From Baylisascaris procyonis (lineage: Eukaryota > Nematoda > Chromadorea > Rhabditida > Ascarididae), in assembly GCA_037389465.1 (NCBI GenBank), contig JAZARR010000200.1:1781001-1845000 (forward strand): DNA of 64,000 nt, in the 5' to 3' direction. The position numbers and the translations under genes were made by a program. Shown piece by piece: positions 52,701 through 64,000 of this stretch (positions are counted from its first letter, which is position 1; every line of letters begins with the position of its first letter). The notes below the pieces were generated by a model. The model ran no database searches. It had not been told where the DNA came from and saw only the letters and a program-made list of their open reading frames with translations.

Positions 52701-55700
52701 ATATCCTTCTGTACGACCAATTAGTAAACATTCTTTGCCGCGACTTAACGCTGATGCGTTTATACCAGCCACAACACCTTAACACAAATCAAAGATAAAA
52801 ATTTCAGTGCTGATATATGTTAGCGGTGATTTCTCACTATGGTTTAGATAATGATTCAAATTTTTTAAATAAATAATAGAAATATTTTCAGAAGTTTCTT
52901 TGCAAAGAAAGATTGGCTAAAAAATATTTATTAAAATAAAATAAAATGCTCGGAAATTTCGCAACGAAAAAAGTACATATTACGGTTGAGAATAAAAAGG
53001 GAACCCTCCATATATCCTGATTTACGTTAGTGAACTCAGTTCCAATAAAACAAATGGTCATTCACAAAACCAATGGATATCTCAGTTACTTGTTACTGCA
53101 AATACATCAATAGACTATCAACATTTCTTTCGCTCTATAAAGCAGTTTTTTCACCTCATATTACCTCCTTTAGAAATCTGAAGATAAATAACTCACACCA
53201 TTTAATACCTGAATTATATCTACCATTTTCTGAATTTTTCCATAAAATTTCAGGATTACTGAAGAAAAAAAACTTTTTTTCTAAATTTCAAAGATTACTT
53301 TTCTAAAATTCCAAAAGAAAAAAAAAGTTTTATTTTTTTATAAGTTACGCATTTAACTATCAAAACCCCAATGTAATGAAAAATATTCAATAAAATTTGT
53401 AAATCTTATTCCACGATAGAAAAGTCTAAACTCAACACGGCTGAAAATTCAACAAAGTGAGCATTGTTTCTATTAGAATGCATACCAAACTTTCCTTTCT
53501 TCTATATGAATTTTCATCCTCTATCTATATAAATCAGCAACTCTCTTCTATTATTCCCTTAAATCTCAAGCTCCCTTAAAATAAATCAAATAGTTTTGCA
53601 GTAAGGAATACTGACCTTGTGCAGCTGCTTCTTCATAACCAGTTGTACCGTTGATCTGCCCTGCAAAGAGAAGCCTTCTAACAAGTTTTGTCTCAAGAGT
53701 AGGATATAGTTGTTGTGGATTAACGAAATCATATTCCACTCCGTAACCAGCCTCTGTTATTTCAACGTTCTCTAAGCCGGGAATCGCTCGCATAATTTGC
53801 AATTGTACTTCTGGTTGAAAAGTCATTGACATTCCTTGTGGATAGATCAATTCGGATTCAAATCCTTCATGCTCGAGAAAGATCTGCAAAAAATAAAGAG
53901 AGTTTAGTTCATTTATTTTTGAACTCAAATTCAAAATTTATTTCAAAATTTAATCGGATTCAAAATTTACTCTAATTTTCATTAATTTTTGTTTACTATC
54001 TCTGCTTCTAAACTAAAAGTGAAAAATAGAATCGCTCTCCTTTTTCAGAGTTAATAGTAAAATATGCACGTAGACGTCTTGTCAAGTATTTCCAACAGGA
54101 ATGAACAAGTATTCGATCATAGTTTTAACGCTCATTAGCTCCCTTATTTTCATACTTTCATGTCGTTCGTTGATATCCCCTCGAGGTGCGATGGAAAAAA
54201 AAAGAACGCACCTTATGATACATATTAGTGAATTTGAGTATTTTTGCTTCCAACGATGGACAATAACGTGGACCATTCGCTTCACTTCTTATGTACTCGT
54301 TATTGTGAAAATTATCGCGTACCAACTGTGCTACTCGATCGTTCGTATATGAAAGATATGTAGGTAACTGCAACAAAAAAGAAGAATGCATTCATTGGAC
54401 CTAAGAAATTCATTCAATTTTGGGGCAATGGCGAAATGGAACTTAAAAATTCGCTCATCAAATTATCGAATTCCATGAATAAAACAACAAATAAAAACGG
54501 ATTGTATATTTACCCACCTATTAACCGAATTACGGATTAATTACAAATCATGAAAAATTCAAATCGAAATTCTATATTTAAAAATATAGACTTATTTGAG
54601 CACAAGGTGAAAATATTCAGAAAAAAAATCAAAGAATATTACATTATAAACCCTTACAAGCAAATAAAAACTTAGCACTATCCTTTTCATATCTCCTTCC
54701 ATTTTTCAATAAATAAATAAATAAATAAATAAATAAACAAGTAAATAAATAACACGTTTCTTGTACCAGCTAAGCAGACTATATCCACCCCAAATTAACC
54801 AAGAATCATTTCAGAGCAAAGTCAAGGATATCATCACCTGCTCAGACGGATCCAACCAGACCCGATCGGTTAAAAAAGAGAACGGAATTGGTTTTCGATC
54901 CGGAGGCATTGTCGTAAATTTGCTGAAGTCAACTGTTCGTTTTAGAAGTCTTGGTGGCGTACCAGTTCGTAGGCGACCCAATTTGAAACCGAGCTCAGCG
55001 AGCGTTTTTGAGAGACCTGTTGACGACTAAAAAGGTCTCATTTTGTGTTCAATTCACAATTCTATAATTCAATTATTTATATAGATATGTAATTTCTTAC
55101 AGGTAATGCGATGCGCATCGGAAATCACAACGATCAGCACTATTCAAAAGTATTATAAACATTAAGTTGAGAAAGACTCTATCAGACAAGAAATGGAACA
55201 TCGTCCATTCAATTATGCACTCTTTTTGGGTTCTTTCGCAGAGGGCGCAACCTGGCCGCAAAATATGGATTCTTAAAATCACGGCAGTGGAAGCTGACGA
55301 TTATAGTCTAGACTCTCCAATCTCTAAAACACTACTTTCCTAAGCCTAATCGTTTTCTGCATGATTACGGACTCTTAAGGCGAAACAATATCCGCATATG
55401 CAGATTTCTTTCACAGCCAATCAGATCAATGCTCCGAAACGGGGCTTTCTACCAAAAGTTTGCATAAGTATTGAACAATTTGGAAAATGCGCTGCCCACG
55501 ATTGATCTCCATGAGCAAGTTGCAAACAACGCATACCTTATTAATCCATTCCCCATTTCCGTTCGATTCCCCCGCCGATTTTGAAATGCTTTAAGTCGCA
55601 TAAGATCCTCAACAAATAAGCCCTACTCCTCTCAACTTCTCAAGGTTCGATGTTGAAAAAAGGGTTCGTGAAGTCGACCACAACAGAAGTGTTTCCCACG

Positions 55701-57995
55701 TCATCCATGAAACAACGCTCATCCCGAAATCTTTTTCATGACACAGCTTCTCCACCATCGAATATATACGACTTTTGTATATGGCTGCAAGAATCATAAG
55801 CCCAATGCATTACAAAGGAAGAAGCATAGCACAAGAATAAATAAAAAGTGAAAACTATATATGAAACGACGAACCTTTTCTCCAATACGTCCAGCGGGAT
55901 ATTTCTTCATACCTCGAAATATCTGCCCATCCAAGAATGTACCCGTTGTAATCACAACTGATTTTGATAGTAATATCTGAAACAATAATAACTCTTAGCT
56001 CTTCTCGGATTATTAAATTGTGACTCAATGCAACAGAACTCAACCATAACTTAAATACTATTTTGAATTCAAAAATAATTAAGTATATTGATTAGTAAAC
56101 AATAAAATCGAACAGAATAATAATGCTGCTAATATTAGCGAGCTAATTATTAATAATTGAAATTGATCGTAATAAAAGAATGAAAAGGGATTACCTAAAT
56201 AGTAACCATACAGTTTCTATATGCTTCAAAGTATAGGTTGTCGCTTTTTCAGGGAACAAAATAAACAAGAGTAAACACAATTAAACGCATTTGGAAACGA
56301 TCTAATTAACGGAAAGATGAGAGGAAACGAGAGAAGAATTGATGAGTTGCTTCCGCTTATTATGAATGTAATTTAATGCCACGTGAGGAATAAAAGAACA
56401 ACGGGATTCCCACTAATATTCCCAAAATTTTCCGCCCAAGATTGCTGACACACATCGCGGATTCTCGAATTGACATTTTAGCCCTGAGAACGTGGAGCAG
56501 AGGATGCCCATATTTAGCCGCCTTGGAAAATTTTTTATTATTATCGCTATCGTCCGTAGATTTTTTCTTGAAAATTCGAGACAACCAGATATTGGTTGCA
56601 TCCACCGATGACTTCAATATGGCCACTCAATATAACAACATATCAGAATCATAAATAAGCAGCAACACTTCACGCTTGGACGAATAAAATAACAAATTAA
56701 AAATATCCTCGAATCAAATGATATCAACGCCAACCCGTCCATCTTCCAATCGCACACCAGCCACACATAATGAGCCATCCTCATCATGTTCCATCGCTAA
56801 ATCTTCGACAGCTCCTTCAACTACTCGTAGATTCGGTGTATTTTCCACAATTTCCTGCATGCAAAAAATACGTTACAATAAAGAGCGATAAAGAATATTT
56901 GAATATGCAAAGAATTAAGCCCTACGCTTAACTAAGAAATTTCTTATATGGGCGAAGTAGAAGATGAAAGGAAGAACGACATCCAATCAAACAACCAAAA
57001 ACTGGCAACATAAGAAGAGCGTTCTTTATATGAAGAAGCAAGGAGAGTCTAAATTTCTCGAATATAATCAAATTGCGAATCCTAAAAATCTATGCAGAAA
57101 TTGAAAGTCTCGTCGTTCTGAATGCCAATGCAACTGAGAAATGCATACACCAAACGTGCAAGCAAATAGCCTTCTATCAAGAAACATTCGTGGGTAAATG
57201 GGCTTCTATTCAACAACCATGCAACGAACACTCGTTTTTTTTTTTTTTTTTTGTCTATATAACAGTCACCTTTCGCATATGGCGCTTGTAGAGGGATCTG
57301 TCGATTTGTGCTCTAAGTCCCAATACTGCGGGTCCTTGCGTAACATTAAGCGCTTGATACGTTATCGCTGTTTGATCACATATACGTCCACATACTCCAT
57401 CCATAGCGTCCACTTCTCTAATTAGATGCCCTAGAATCAATATTTTATAAGGGATAGAGAGGAATTTCAGCTAGACTATAAATTTACTACTTCCACGGAG
57501 AGGTTTCCCGAATTGATGGATCAATTCCTACTTTATTTGGCAATCTTTTTCAGAACAATAGAAAACGTCTCCTACCTAGCGGGCAAACACCTTTAGGCGA
57601 GCAATTTCTTATTATAAAATCAAAACCTTGACAATTTTAATAATCTGGACGATAAAAATAAAATCATCACAGCATACGGTCAACACTCCTAGCAATATCA
57701 TCACCCTCTCATTCGTAGTAGCCCATTTTAAAAAGCACTTCCAGCTCATTCTCCTCCTCTAACTTCCCCAATTAAGCACAAGTCTACCTTTCCCAATGCC
57801 TCCAAAACTTGGATTACATGACATTTCGCCGATAGTATCTTGTCGATGCGTGAGTAACACTGTAAAGGCGCCTGTCCGAGCCGAAGATGTGGCCGCTTCA
57901 CATCCCGCATGTCCACCACCCACAACGATCACATCACTAGTGCATATCGCTTTGCTACTCAGTTCCTTTGCAACGTTCGCCAACAACCGCTGCAT
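49758..57995 (-). CDS. MTO1: MTO1/GidA family mitochondrial tRNA uridine-34 modifying enzyme (complete, 656 aa)
   Basis: FAD-dependent partner of the GTPase GTPBP3/MnmE; together they install a 5-taurinomethyl- or 5-carboxymethylaminomethyl-type group on wobble U34 of mitochondrial tRNAs. Twelve exons on the minus strand, all phase-consistent: 57995-57788, 57430-57270, 56854-56735, 55976-55875, 55026-54838, 54367-54212, 53883-53616, 52777-52609, 51997-51807, 51405-51242, 50576-50443 and 49866-49758. Motifs in order: short basic leader; FAD-binding [14 protein letters not shown] (residues 23-36); [20 protein letters not shown] with Cys60; [32 protein letters not shown] with Cys296, matching the conserved catalytic-region Cys of Gid[51 protein letters not shown]; and C-terminal [11 protein letters not shown]. 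The ATG is 9 nt after a TTCCAG acceptor, so trans-splicing is likely. Intron 11 starts with GC. The length is normal for the family. Confidence 0.95.
54709..54752. repeat. (AAAT)n microsatellite in MTO1 intron
   Basis: About ten AAAT units with two substitutions, just downstream of the exon ending at 54838. Confidence 0.85.
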
Positions 57996-58257
57996 ATACG
58001 TTTTCTGGAAACAATAACTGGCATCTGTCCACGTGAAGCAACAGCAAAACACATTTTGCACGAAGTTTAGAAAAAACCGCATCAAAATCCGTTCATCTGG
58101 GTTTGAGATATGACATGAGGTAGCTGGTGTTCGCGCACAACAACAGCGACACCTTTCCCCACCGTTACGCCAAGAAAAGTGGAAGAAAAAGGCAGAGAAT
58201 AACACACTCGGCTTTCGGCGCTCGCTAAACCTCTTCCAGTGGGTACAGAGCGTTGCG

Positions 58258-58640
58258 TCCCTCCACACACCGCACATACACCGCATATACACTACACACG
58301 CACCATACACATCGCACCACCGCACACATGACGTACCCCGCACGCCACACGCCACAACCCACCCCTATACACACATACACGCACACCCTTCCCTGACCCC
58401 ACACACCACACGTATCACACCCTCCCACACATAGGCTGAGCGGAATGTATACCACACAAACTAAATAGACCACACACGGTGCCCCACCTACATCACACAT
58501 ACCGCACTCTCCCATACACACATGCCAAACGGAATCTATAATACACATAAGCTGAAACAGACCACACACACACCGCTCCACCTATATCACACACATATAG
58601 ATAAACGGGCATGCACACTTCAACCTCCCACACTAAACAC
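58258..58640. repeat. CA-rich minisatellite with a diverged 90-bp duplication
   Basis: Almost all Cs and As on the plus strand, made of CACA, CACGC and CACCC blocks. Within it a unit of about 90 bp occurs twice: GGAATGTATACCACACAA near 58441 and GGAATCTATAATACACAT near 58531, each followed by AGACCACACAC and then CCACCTAYATCACACA. It sits about 250 bp upstream of the MTO1 start. Confidence 0.75.
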
Positions 58641-59433
58641 CACAAACATCCCGAACGAAATCGAACCCGCCTTCTTCACCTGTACACTTACCGTCCCTCC
58701 AATGCGTAACCGACTGCTCTGTGCAATGCTTTATACACCCTTTTCTACATTTCCCTAAGAGAATAACACTTCACAAGCACTATTCTATACCTCCTTAGCA
58801 TATTCCTACCGTTGACAGCTAATCCTCTCGAGCCGAATATAACGATACGGTAATGATATCAAACACCATTAATGCTGATCGACAATATATGACGCAATAT
58901 CGATTGTTTATTTAGTAGCATAACACATAAACGGCAGTTAAAGCCATTGACTGAGCACCATATACCACACGAATATATCATTAAGCGAGTAGTCCAACAC
59001 AAAGAGATGGAGAGATGGAGGAAAACAAAGAAAGAAAAATAGGTAAGAAAATAGGCTGCATCATTAAATCCTTTCAAAGATAATAAGGCAATTTATAGAA
59101 AAGATACAAAAATAGCCAAAAATAAATAATTGTTTTTTTTTGCATAGATTTTGAACTGACGAGAAAAATAGTAGAAGAATTACCCAAAAATACGTTATCG
59201 TTTTGTTTTAATTCCCTACGCAAGAATTCATTTCCATTTAGTTTCACTCCTCAAATCCAATGGTTTCCAAATTTTCTGCCTATTTCAAGCATTGAACATA
59301 TAAACCCGCATAATAGCAATAGCATAATTCCAATAGCAATAAAATAGTGGCCTTCAATACCAGTTAAACATGTACCATTTAAGTGAAAACAGTTTCTGCA
59401 TAGGGAATCTTTTAATACCAATGTTCCCTTTGA

Positions 59434-59453
59434 TTTCTTGGTCTACCAAGAAA
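59434..59453. terminator. Perfect inverted repeat downstream of PLOD
   Basis: TTTCTTGGT-CT-ACCAAGAAA: 9-bp arms with a 2-nt spacer, about 370 nt past the PLOD stop in the transcript direction. It may lie in the 3' UTR or near the RNA end. The terminator label is only the nearest category; a role is not shown. Confidence 0.2.
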
Positions 59454-59822
59454 AATCTCCCACCGGGGTTTCGATATCACCCTTCCCGGCCTATTCTCCT
59501 CCCATCGTTAAACAATTAATAATATTATTTCACTGATGATGCATATATTTCTATAATCGCAGTACGTAAATAAGTGCCTTTCAACTAAAAATTCTTCACG
59601 TACGTTGTTAGACGCATAAGAAATTTTCATTTCCTCAAGAGTTTAGGCTCGAAATTCGGGGACCACCCGTCTAAATTGACAAAAGATAATAGGAAGATTC
59701 AACATTGTCTAACACCATATGGATCTAACTACTCAAAAGTAAACAAATGGCGCATCTGACCGATAAACCGTATATGCTCGACAGTCAAAAATTATCAAGC
59801 AACATGTAAACAAAGCACTCAT

Positions 59823-62800
59823 TCAAGGATTTAAAAACGATACAGCGATGTAGCGAATTCCTTTTGTCACCGGTAAACCCTCGTGAAGATGCGTCAGACG
59901 ACCGGGAAACATTGCAGCATAGCCTGCAAATATTTCATTGTCACATTTAACAGCTGTCTATTAAATAGAATGCAACATAAGTCACGAATAAAGCAAACTG
60001 TGAGCTTTCAAGTGCAGATGAAATAGGGAGGGGGAATGAAAAGCAAAATGGAAGGGAGGGGGTAGAGGGTAGGAGAAAAGAGGTTGTTTTCATTGAATAA
60101 TTCGGAGAATACCTCTCTAAACAACTTTCCTAAAGAGGTCCTTGATGTTACTGGCAATACCTCCCAAAAATCGACGTGTCTGAAATGATGCTAATACACA
60201 CTTCCAAAATACGACTTACAAAGATGCTTCGCCAAATACTCGATGAAATGGTAGTTAAACGTCCTAACACGAAAAGGATTCGCGCATAATAGAATGACCA
60301 CAAAGATGACCGTTCCCCACCGTATATTTTCCCCTCGTAGTCTTATTGCCAACATTAAAAAATTCGTCCCACTTCGGCTTCAGCTCGGATATGCTTGATT
60401 ACAATGCTAAAGCACCCGATCGTCGCACAAAGAACTTCAACGCAACCCAATTGAACAAATCCGTTGCGTTGTTGAAAGATGAAAGTAGGATTCGAAATAT
60501 TGCCCTTGCAAACTTCTTTAAACTACAACTAATACCCCATAGACAGATAAAAAGTGACCGATAGATACCAAGGATGTGAATGTGTGAATGATCTAAACAA
60601 GAAACTCTTCAATCGTACCAGTACATACATGTGGTATACGATGAACAAGAAGACTGCACTTGGAAGGTGTACGATCGTAAATGATCATGCAAATCTCATC
60701 GATTTAAGCAGTAAAATCCAATAAACTAACCAATTTGATCAGCGGGCACTGTACAATTGTATCTAACGTATCGAACACCACCACCCTCATAATCACGACC
60801 TCGCTTATTAAGAGGTACATCGATTGTATATGTAGATGCATCATGATGAGCCCTTAGAGAAGGTTGTTCTCCAGGTTTGTATCGAACCACAAACATCATT
60901 AATGCTTCGACAGGCTAAATAACCATCTTTTTTAATGTGTGCGTAAATATATTATAGAACACTGGAGTTTCGTTGAACTGATCGATTTTAATACACAAAT
61001 ATCAAATAAAAATGAATAATCATGTTTAAGTACAAAAAAAAAATCTACAGATATGTACGACGCATATATATGATGTGATATCGTTCGCCAATAAAGATAA
61101 TCTTCATGATGCAAACGTTAATAAAAAAAAAGTAAAAAAATTAAAACCCTCATAAATCACTAGTCGATTTCGATATCCCTACACGTACTAAACGGTAAAT
61201 CAAATTAAAAGCTATTCTTTCAAATATGGTTTACAATTATATTGCATCTATATTAGTGCAAATAAAAATTGATGCAAAAAAAAAAATTATATGCAAAAGA
61301 TGAAAACGCTTTATTAAAATTCTATAATATAATCTACCGCTAAAATATTTCATCAGCTATTAACGCATCATCGAACACGGAGTTGCGTTATGAATAAAGC
61401 ATCTAAAGTTATATTACTTACATTTCCGGTGGATTTCGATATTACCGTAGAATACTACGTATTTATGAGTGTTTCGATTTTAATTCAAAATTTGCATACC
61501 TTTTGATAATAACCGATGAAAAGTTTTTCTTGCATTGGACGCACATATTCATCGAGAAAATATAACCATTCACGTTGAAAATCGATTTGATTCATATGGA
61601 TATCAATTGTTGGTACATTCTCATAACCACCCGCAAGACGTTCATCCTATACCAAAAAAAAAGAGGTAATGCGTTAGATTAAAGGATAAAAAGGCAAGGG
61701 ATAAGTGGAGGCAACGATCACGAAAAGAGGAAAAAAATAGGAGGCATAAACATATTTTTTCCCATTACAACTGATAATAGAACATCGCTTAACACTTAGT
61801 ACATAAAGTCCATAAAATTTTTGCGCTTCTTGAAACTTAAATAATAAGCGCATTTTATAATGGAGATTATTTGTAATTCTCATTCATTTCGATTATGGTA
61901 ATCAATAAGACTATACTTCCGTCAAGCATATACAACAAAGAGATGCCATAACTTTCCCTACTCCTATCTGATAGTTATTACCTAACGAATCGTAAAGGTT
62001 GTTAAATATAATATAATCTGCAATCTTTATCTGCTTAATTATTCAATTCGTAACAATGCATCTCTCTCTCAAAAAATATGTTTATTCCTATAGAACAAAA
62101 CAATGGAGACTTATAAGACTTACATTTTAAAGGCTATAAGGCATAAATTTTATGCAAAAATTTCGATTTAAATTAACAAATAATTTCAAATTTCCATCGA
62201 TGTGAGTGAAATTTAGCATTAATGATGTGCTGAAAATATTAGCCAACAAACGAAAGCAATAAATAAAACAAACCTGATTTTTACCATTTGACCATTGACC
62301 AAAATTTTCCATCTCTTCAATGAGTTCTTTAGCAAACGTTTCCGACATAAGTGGATAATCATAAACGTCAGGACATGGTTGTGCGATCTCTAAACTCCCA
62401 TCTAATGCAGCGAAATAATCTGGATGCACATAACGTGATTCCCATAGCTGTAATATTTCTATTCAACTATCTTCATCAAAAAAAAAAAAAGATATTTAAA
62501 TATTTTAATAATAGAATTCATATCGTTGAAAATTTTCTTTATTATTTGTAATGCTAATGTAATGGCAATAATTATAAAAAAATTAATTTACGCCGATGTT
62601 CACCATTCAGGATGTAAGACTAATTGCCATTTTCTTTCTATGGGGCAAATCAACTAACATAAAACTCGTTGCGGAAGTGAACCAATACTGTTGTATTTAC
62701 TCAGTTAAGTAAGAAGAGTAACACTATTTTCAGAAAATATTCAAAAATGCGCATCATCGAAGCCATAAGAACCTCATATCGCAAATAGAGTAAAGCTTCA

Positions 62801-63532
62801 TGAAACGAAGGTATATGGACCACCCAGTTCCGTGCATCTATATACATAAATATATGTAGGCTATTTTAATGCAAAATTTTTTTGTTGTTTAAACACATAA
62901 TGTAAACAAGGGTATTTTTAAAAACTGATTTGCAACACAACATCTCACATATCAAATTCTCTAAGAGGAACTATCCAATCCCTTTCCATTACGTTGCCTG
63001 GATAAAATGAAACTAGCTGTTTAATGCGCATATTTTACTATAGCCAAAGTCAGGCAAATTTAGTGAATTGCCAAAGGCTTCCAAAAAAAAAATACAATTT
63101 TCCTTGCGTAAAATATATAAATTTCGTATCATTTAGACAAAATAAAACAGAATGAAAAATAAAATTTAGTCAAATTCCTCAAGAATTTTAGCAATTCATC
63201 GCTTATCCTCGTGACGATTTCCATAAACAATCGAAATGAAACGATTTCATACAGCAGCGCAAATTTCCGTTGAAGACTCAATGCAGAACGCAACAGCGGA
63301 AATAAATTACAAACTATCGTAGATGAAATAAAAAACAATAAAAATATTTGAAAAAAAGTAAAGTTTAATAATAAATGAAATAAAAATTCAGAAATAAATA
63401 TAGCCAACTTACATGCCGATTTTCGAATATTTGATACATTTCTGGATGAAGATGTTTTCCACTATTATCGAACGTTTCAGTATCAGCAAGAAATCCATAA
63501 TATCGCTGATTATCAACATAAAGGAAGTGATC
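59823..63532 (-). CDS. let-268: Procollagen lysyl hydroxylase/glycosyltransferase (PLOD, LET-268 type), C-terminal 241 residues; 5' part beyond window
   Basis: ER-lumen enzyme that hydroxylates collagen lysines with Fe(II), 2-oxoglutarate and ascorbate; in nematodes a single PLOD serves basement-membrane type IV collagen. Minus-strand exons present: 63532-63413, 62447-62274, 61646-61500, 60914-60731 and 59923-59823, all phase-consistent, ending SFLNP-TGA. Visible motifs: [68 protein letters not shown], with the Fe-binding H-x-D inside [16 protein letters not shown]; and [19 protein letters not shown], with the second Fe-binding His in HEG and the 2-oxoglutarate Arg in IRY. The catalytic set is therefore complete. 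The usual Cys of EGGGCRF is Val here. The N-terminal glycosyltransferase domains must be encoded right of position 64000. Sequence from 63533 to 64000 is intron. Confidence 0.93.
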
Positions 63533-64000
63533 CTAAAAAATCACTCAAATAATCGATAAGCTAATAAATAGCTAAATTTTTTTCCAAAGAAGCATTGGTT
63601 TCTTTTTTTTTGATGTTGTGAGGATAAAGAGTTTGTGTAAAAACTTTTTCGATGAATTTTCTCTAGTTTTAAACATATATAGCGCTTTTTTGATTCTATT
63701 ACATGTCACTGAAAGCAATATTGAACGATGAAATAAGAAATAAAATATTCACCACTAATTATAGTAATTAAAGTCAATTTATTTATTTAAAATTAAGATT
63801 GGACAACAATTAATTATCGAATAATCAGAAATTTAATTTAAAAATATTTTCACTTTTGCTCAATTCTCATAATGTTGCGAATATAACCTGCAATTGCATA
63901 AACATTTTTGAATGAGATAATCATAGCAGTAAGCCACTAAAACGGAATATATGAATAATGACTGAGTTTGCAGCTAGAGAGTATAAATATCTCAATTACT

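Larger units (their letters stand above)
58005..59822. other. Interval between MTO1 and PLOD
   Basis: It holds the MTO1 5' boundary, a CA-rich minisatellite (58258-58640) and AT-rich DNA that should include the PLOD 3' UTR at its right end. The long minus-strand frames at 57759-58355 and 58225-58581 arise from the CA-rich repeat and are not genes. A perfect 9-bp-arm hairpin lies at 59434-59453. Confidence 0.55.

Noticed and set aside
53566..53615. Read-through of MTO1 exon 7 past the donor
   Set aside because: The GTCAGT donor and the next exon (GVVAGINAS) match the family exactly in phase.
57759..58581. Long minus-strand frames (118-198 codons) over the MTO1 start and CA-rich region
   Set aside because: Only the last 69 codons are MTO1 exon 1; the rest is translated CA-rich repeat (Cys/Val/Gly/Met strings) plus intron or upstream sequence.

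Overview
The window looks like nuclear DNA of a parasitic-type nematode, most likely the spirurid/filarial group. It is strongly AT-rich. Genes are split into small exons (about 30-290 bp) by introns of a few hundred bases to about 1.3 kb, with short TTTCAG/TTTTAG acceptors. Start codons of several genes lie just downstream of an unpaired acceptor, as expected for spliced-leader trans-splicing. Gene content agrees: a POS-1/TIS11-type tandem CCCH protein, a PLOD/LET-268-type lysyl hydroxylase and a divergent NR1-like nuclear receptor. Species assignment is inference. I saw no bacterial, viral or organellar block.

Layout. 1-22 kb: gene-poor, AT-rich sequence with simple repeats, one candidate coding first exon (6384-6492, +), a degenerate coding-like patch near 10.2-10.85 kb, tRNA-like relics and a tandem repeat of 514-bp period (about 13.97-15.13 kb). 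22.07-25.95 kb (+): a nuclear hormone receptor, its 5' end not located. 26-29.9 kb: AT-rich intergenic DNA with a long (TA)n tract and a worn minisatellite. 29.89-33.83 kb (-): a five-exon gene for an unrecognised multi-pass membrane protein of about 282 aa. 33.8-43.7 kb: mostly intergenic, with one possible 77-aa gene at 40988-41221 (-). 43.78-46.46 kb (+): a compact 203-aa tandem CCCH zinc-finger protein. 47.67-48.70 kb: a second cluster of the 514-bp repeat, ending in a very GC-rich hairpin. 49.76-58.00 kb (-): a complete 12-exon MTO1/GidA gene (656 aa) for mitochondrial tRNA wobble-uridine modification, including a GC-AG intron. 58.0-59.8 kb: CA-rich minisatellite and intergenic DNA. 59.82-63.53 kb (-): the last five exons of a procollagen lysyl hydroxylase (PLOD/LET-268), which runs off the right edge.

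The exon models were built by hand from reading-frame continuity, splice signals and family motifs, and every junction in the models is phase-consistent. The genes do not form one pathway: they are a receptor, a membrane protein, an RNA-binding regulator, a mitochondrial tRNA-modifying enzyme and a collagen-modifying enzyme. MTO1 and PLOD lie head-to-tail on the same strand about 1.8 kb apart, which is long for a nematode operon.
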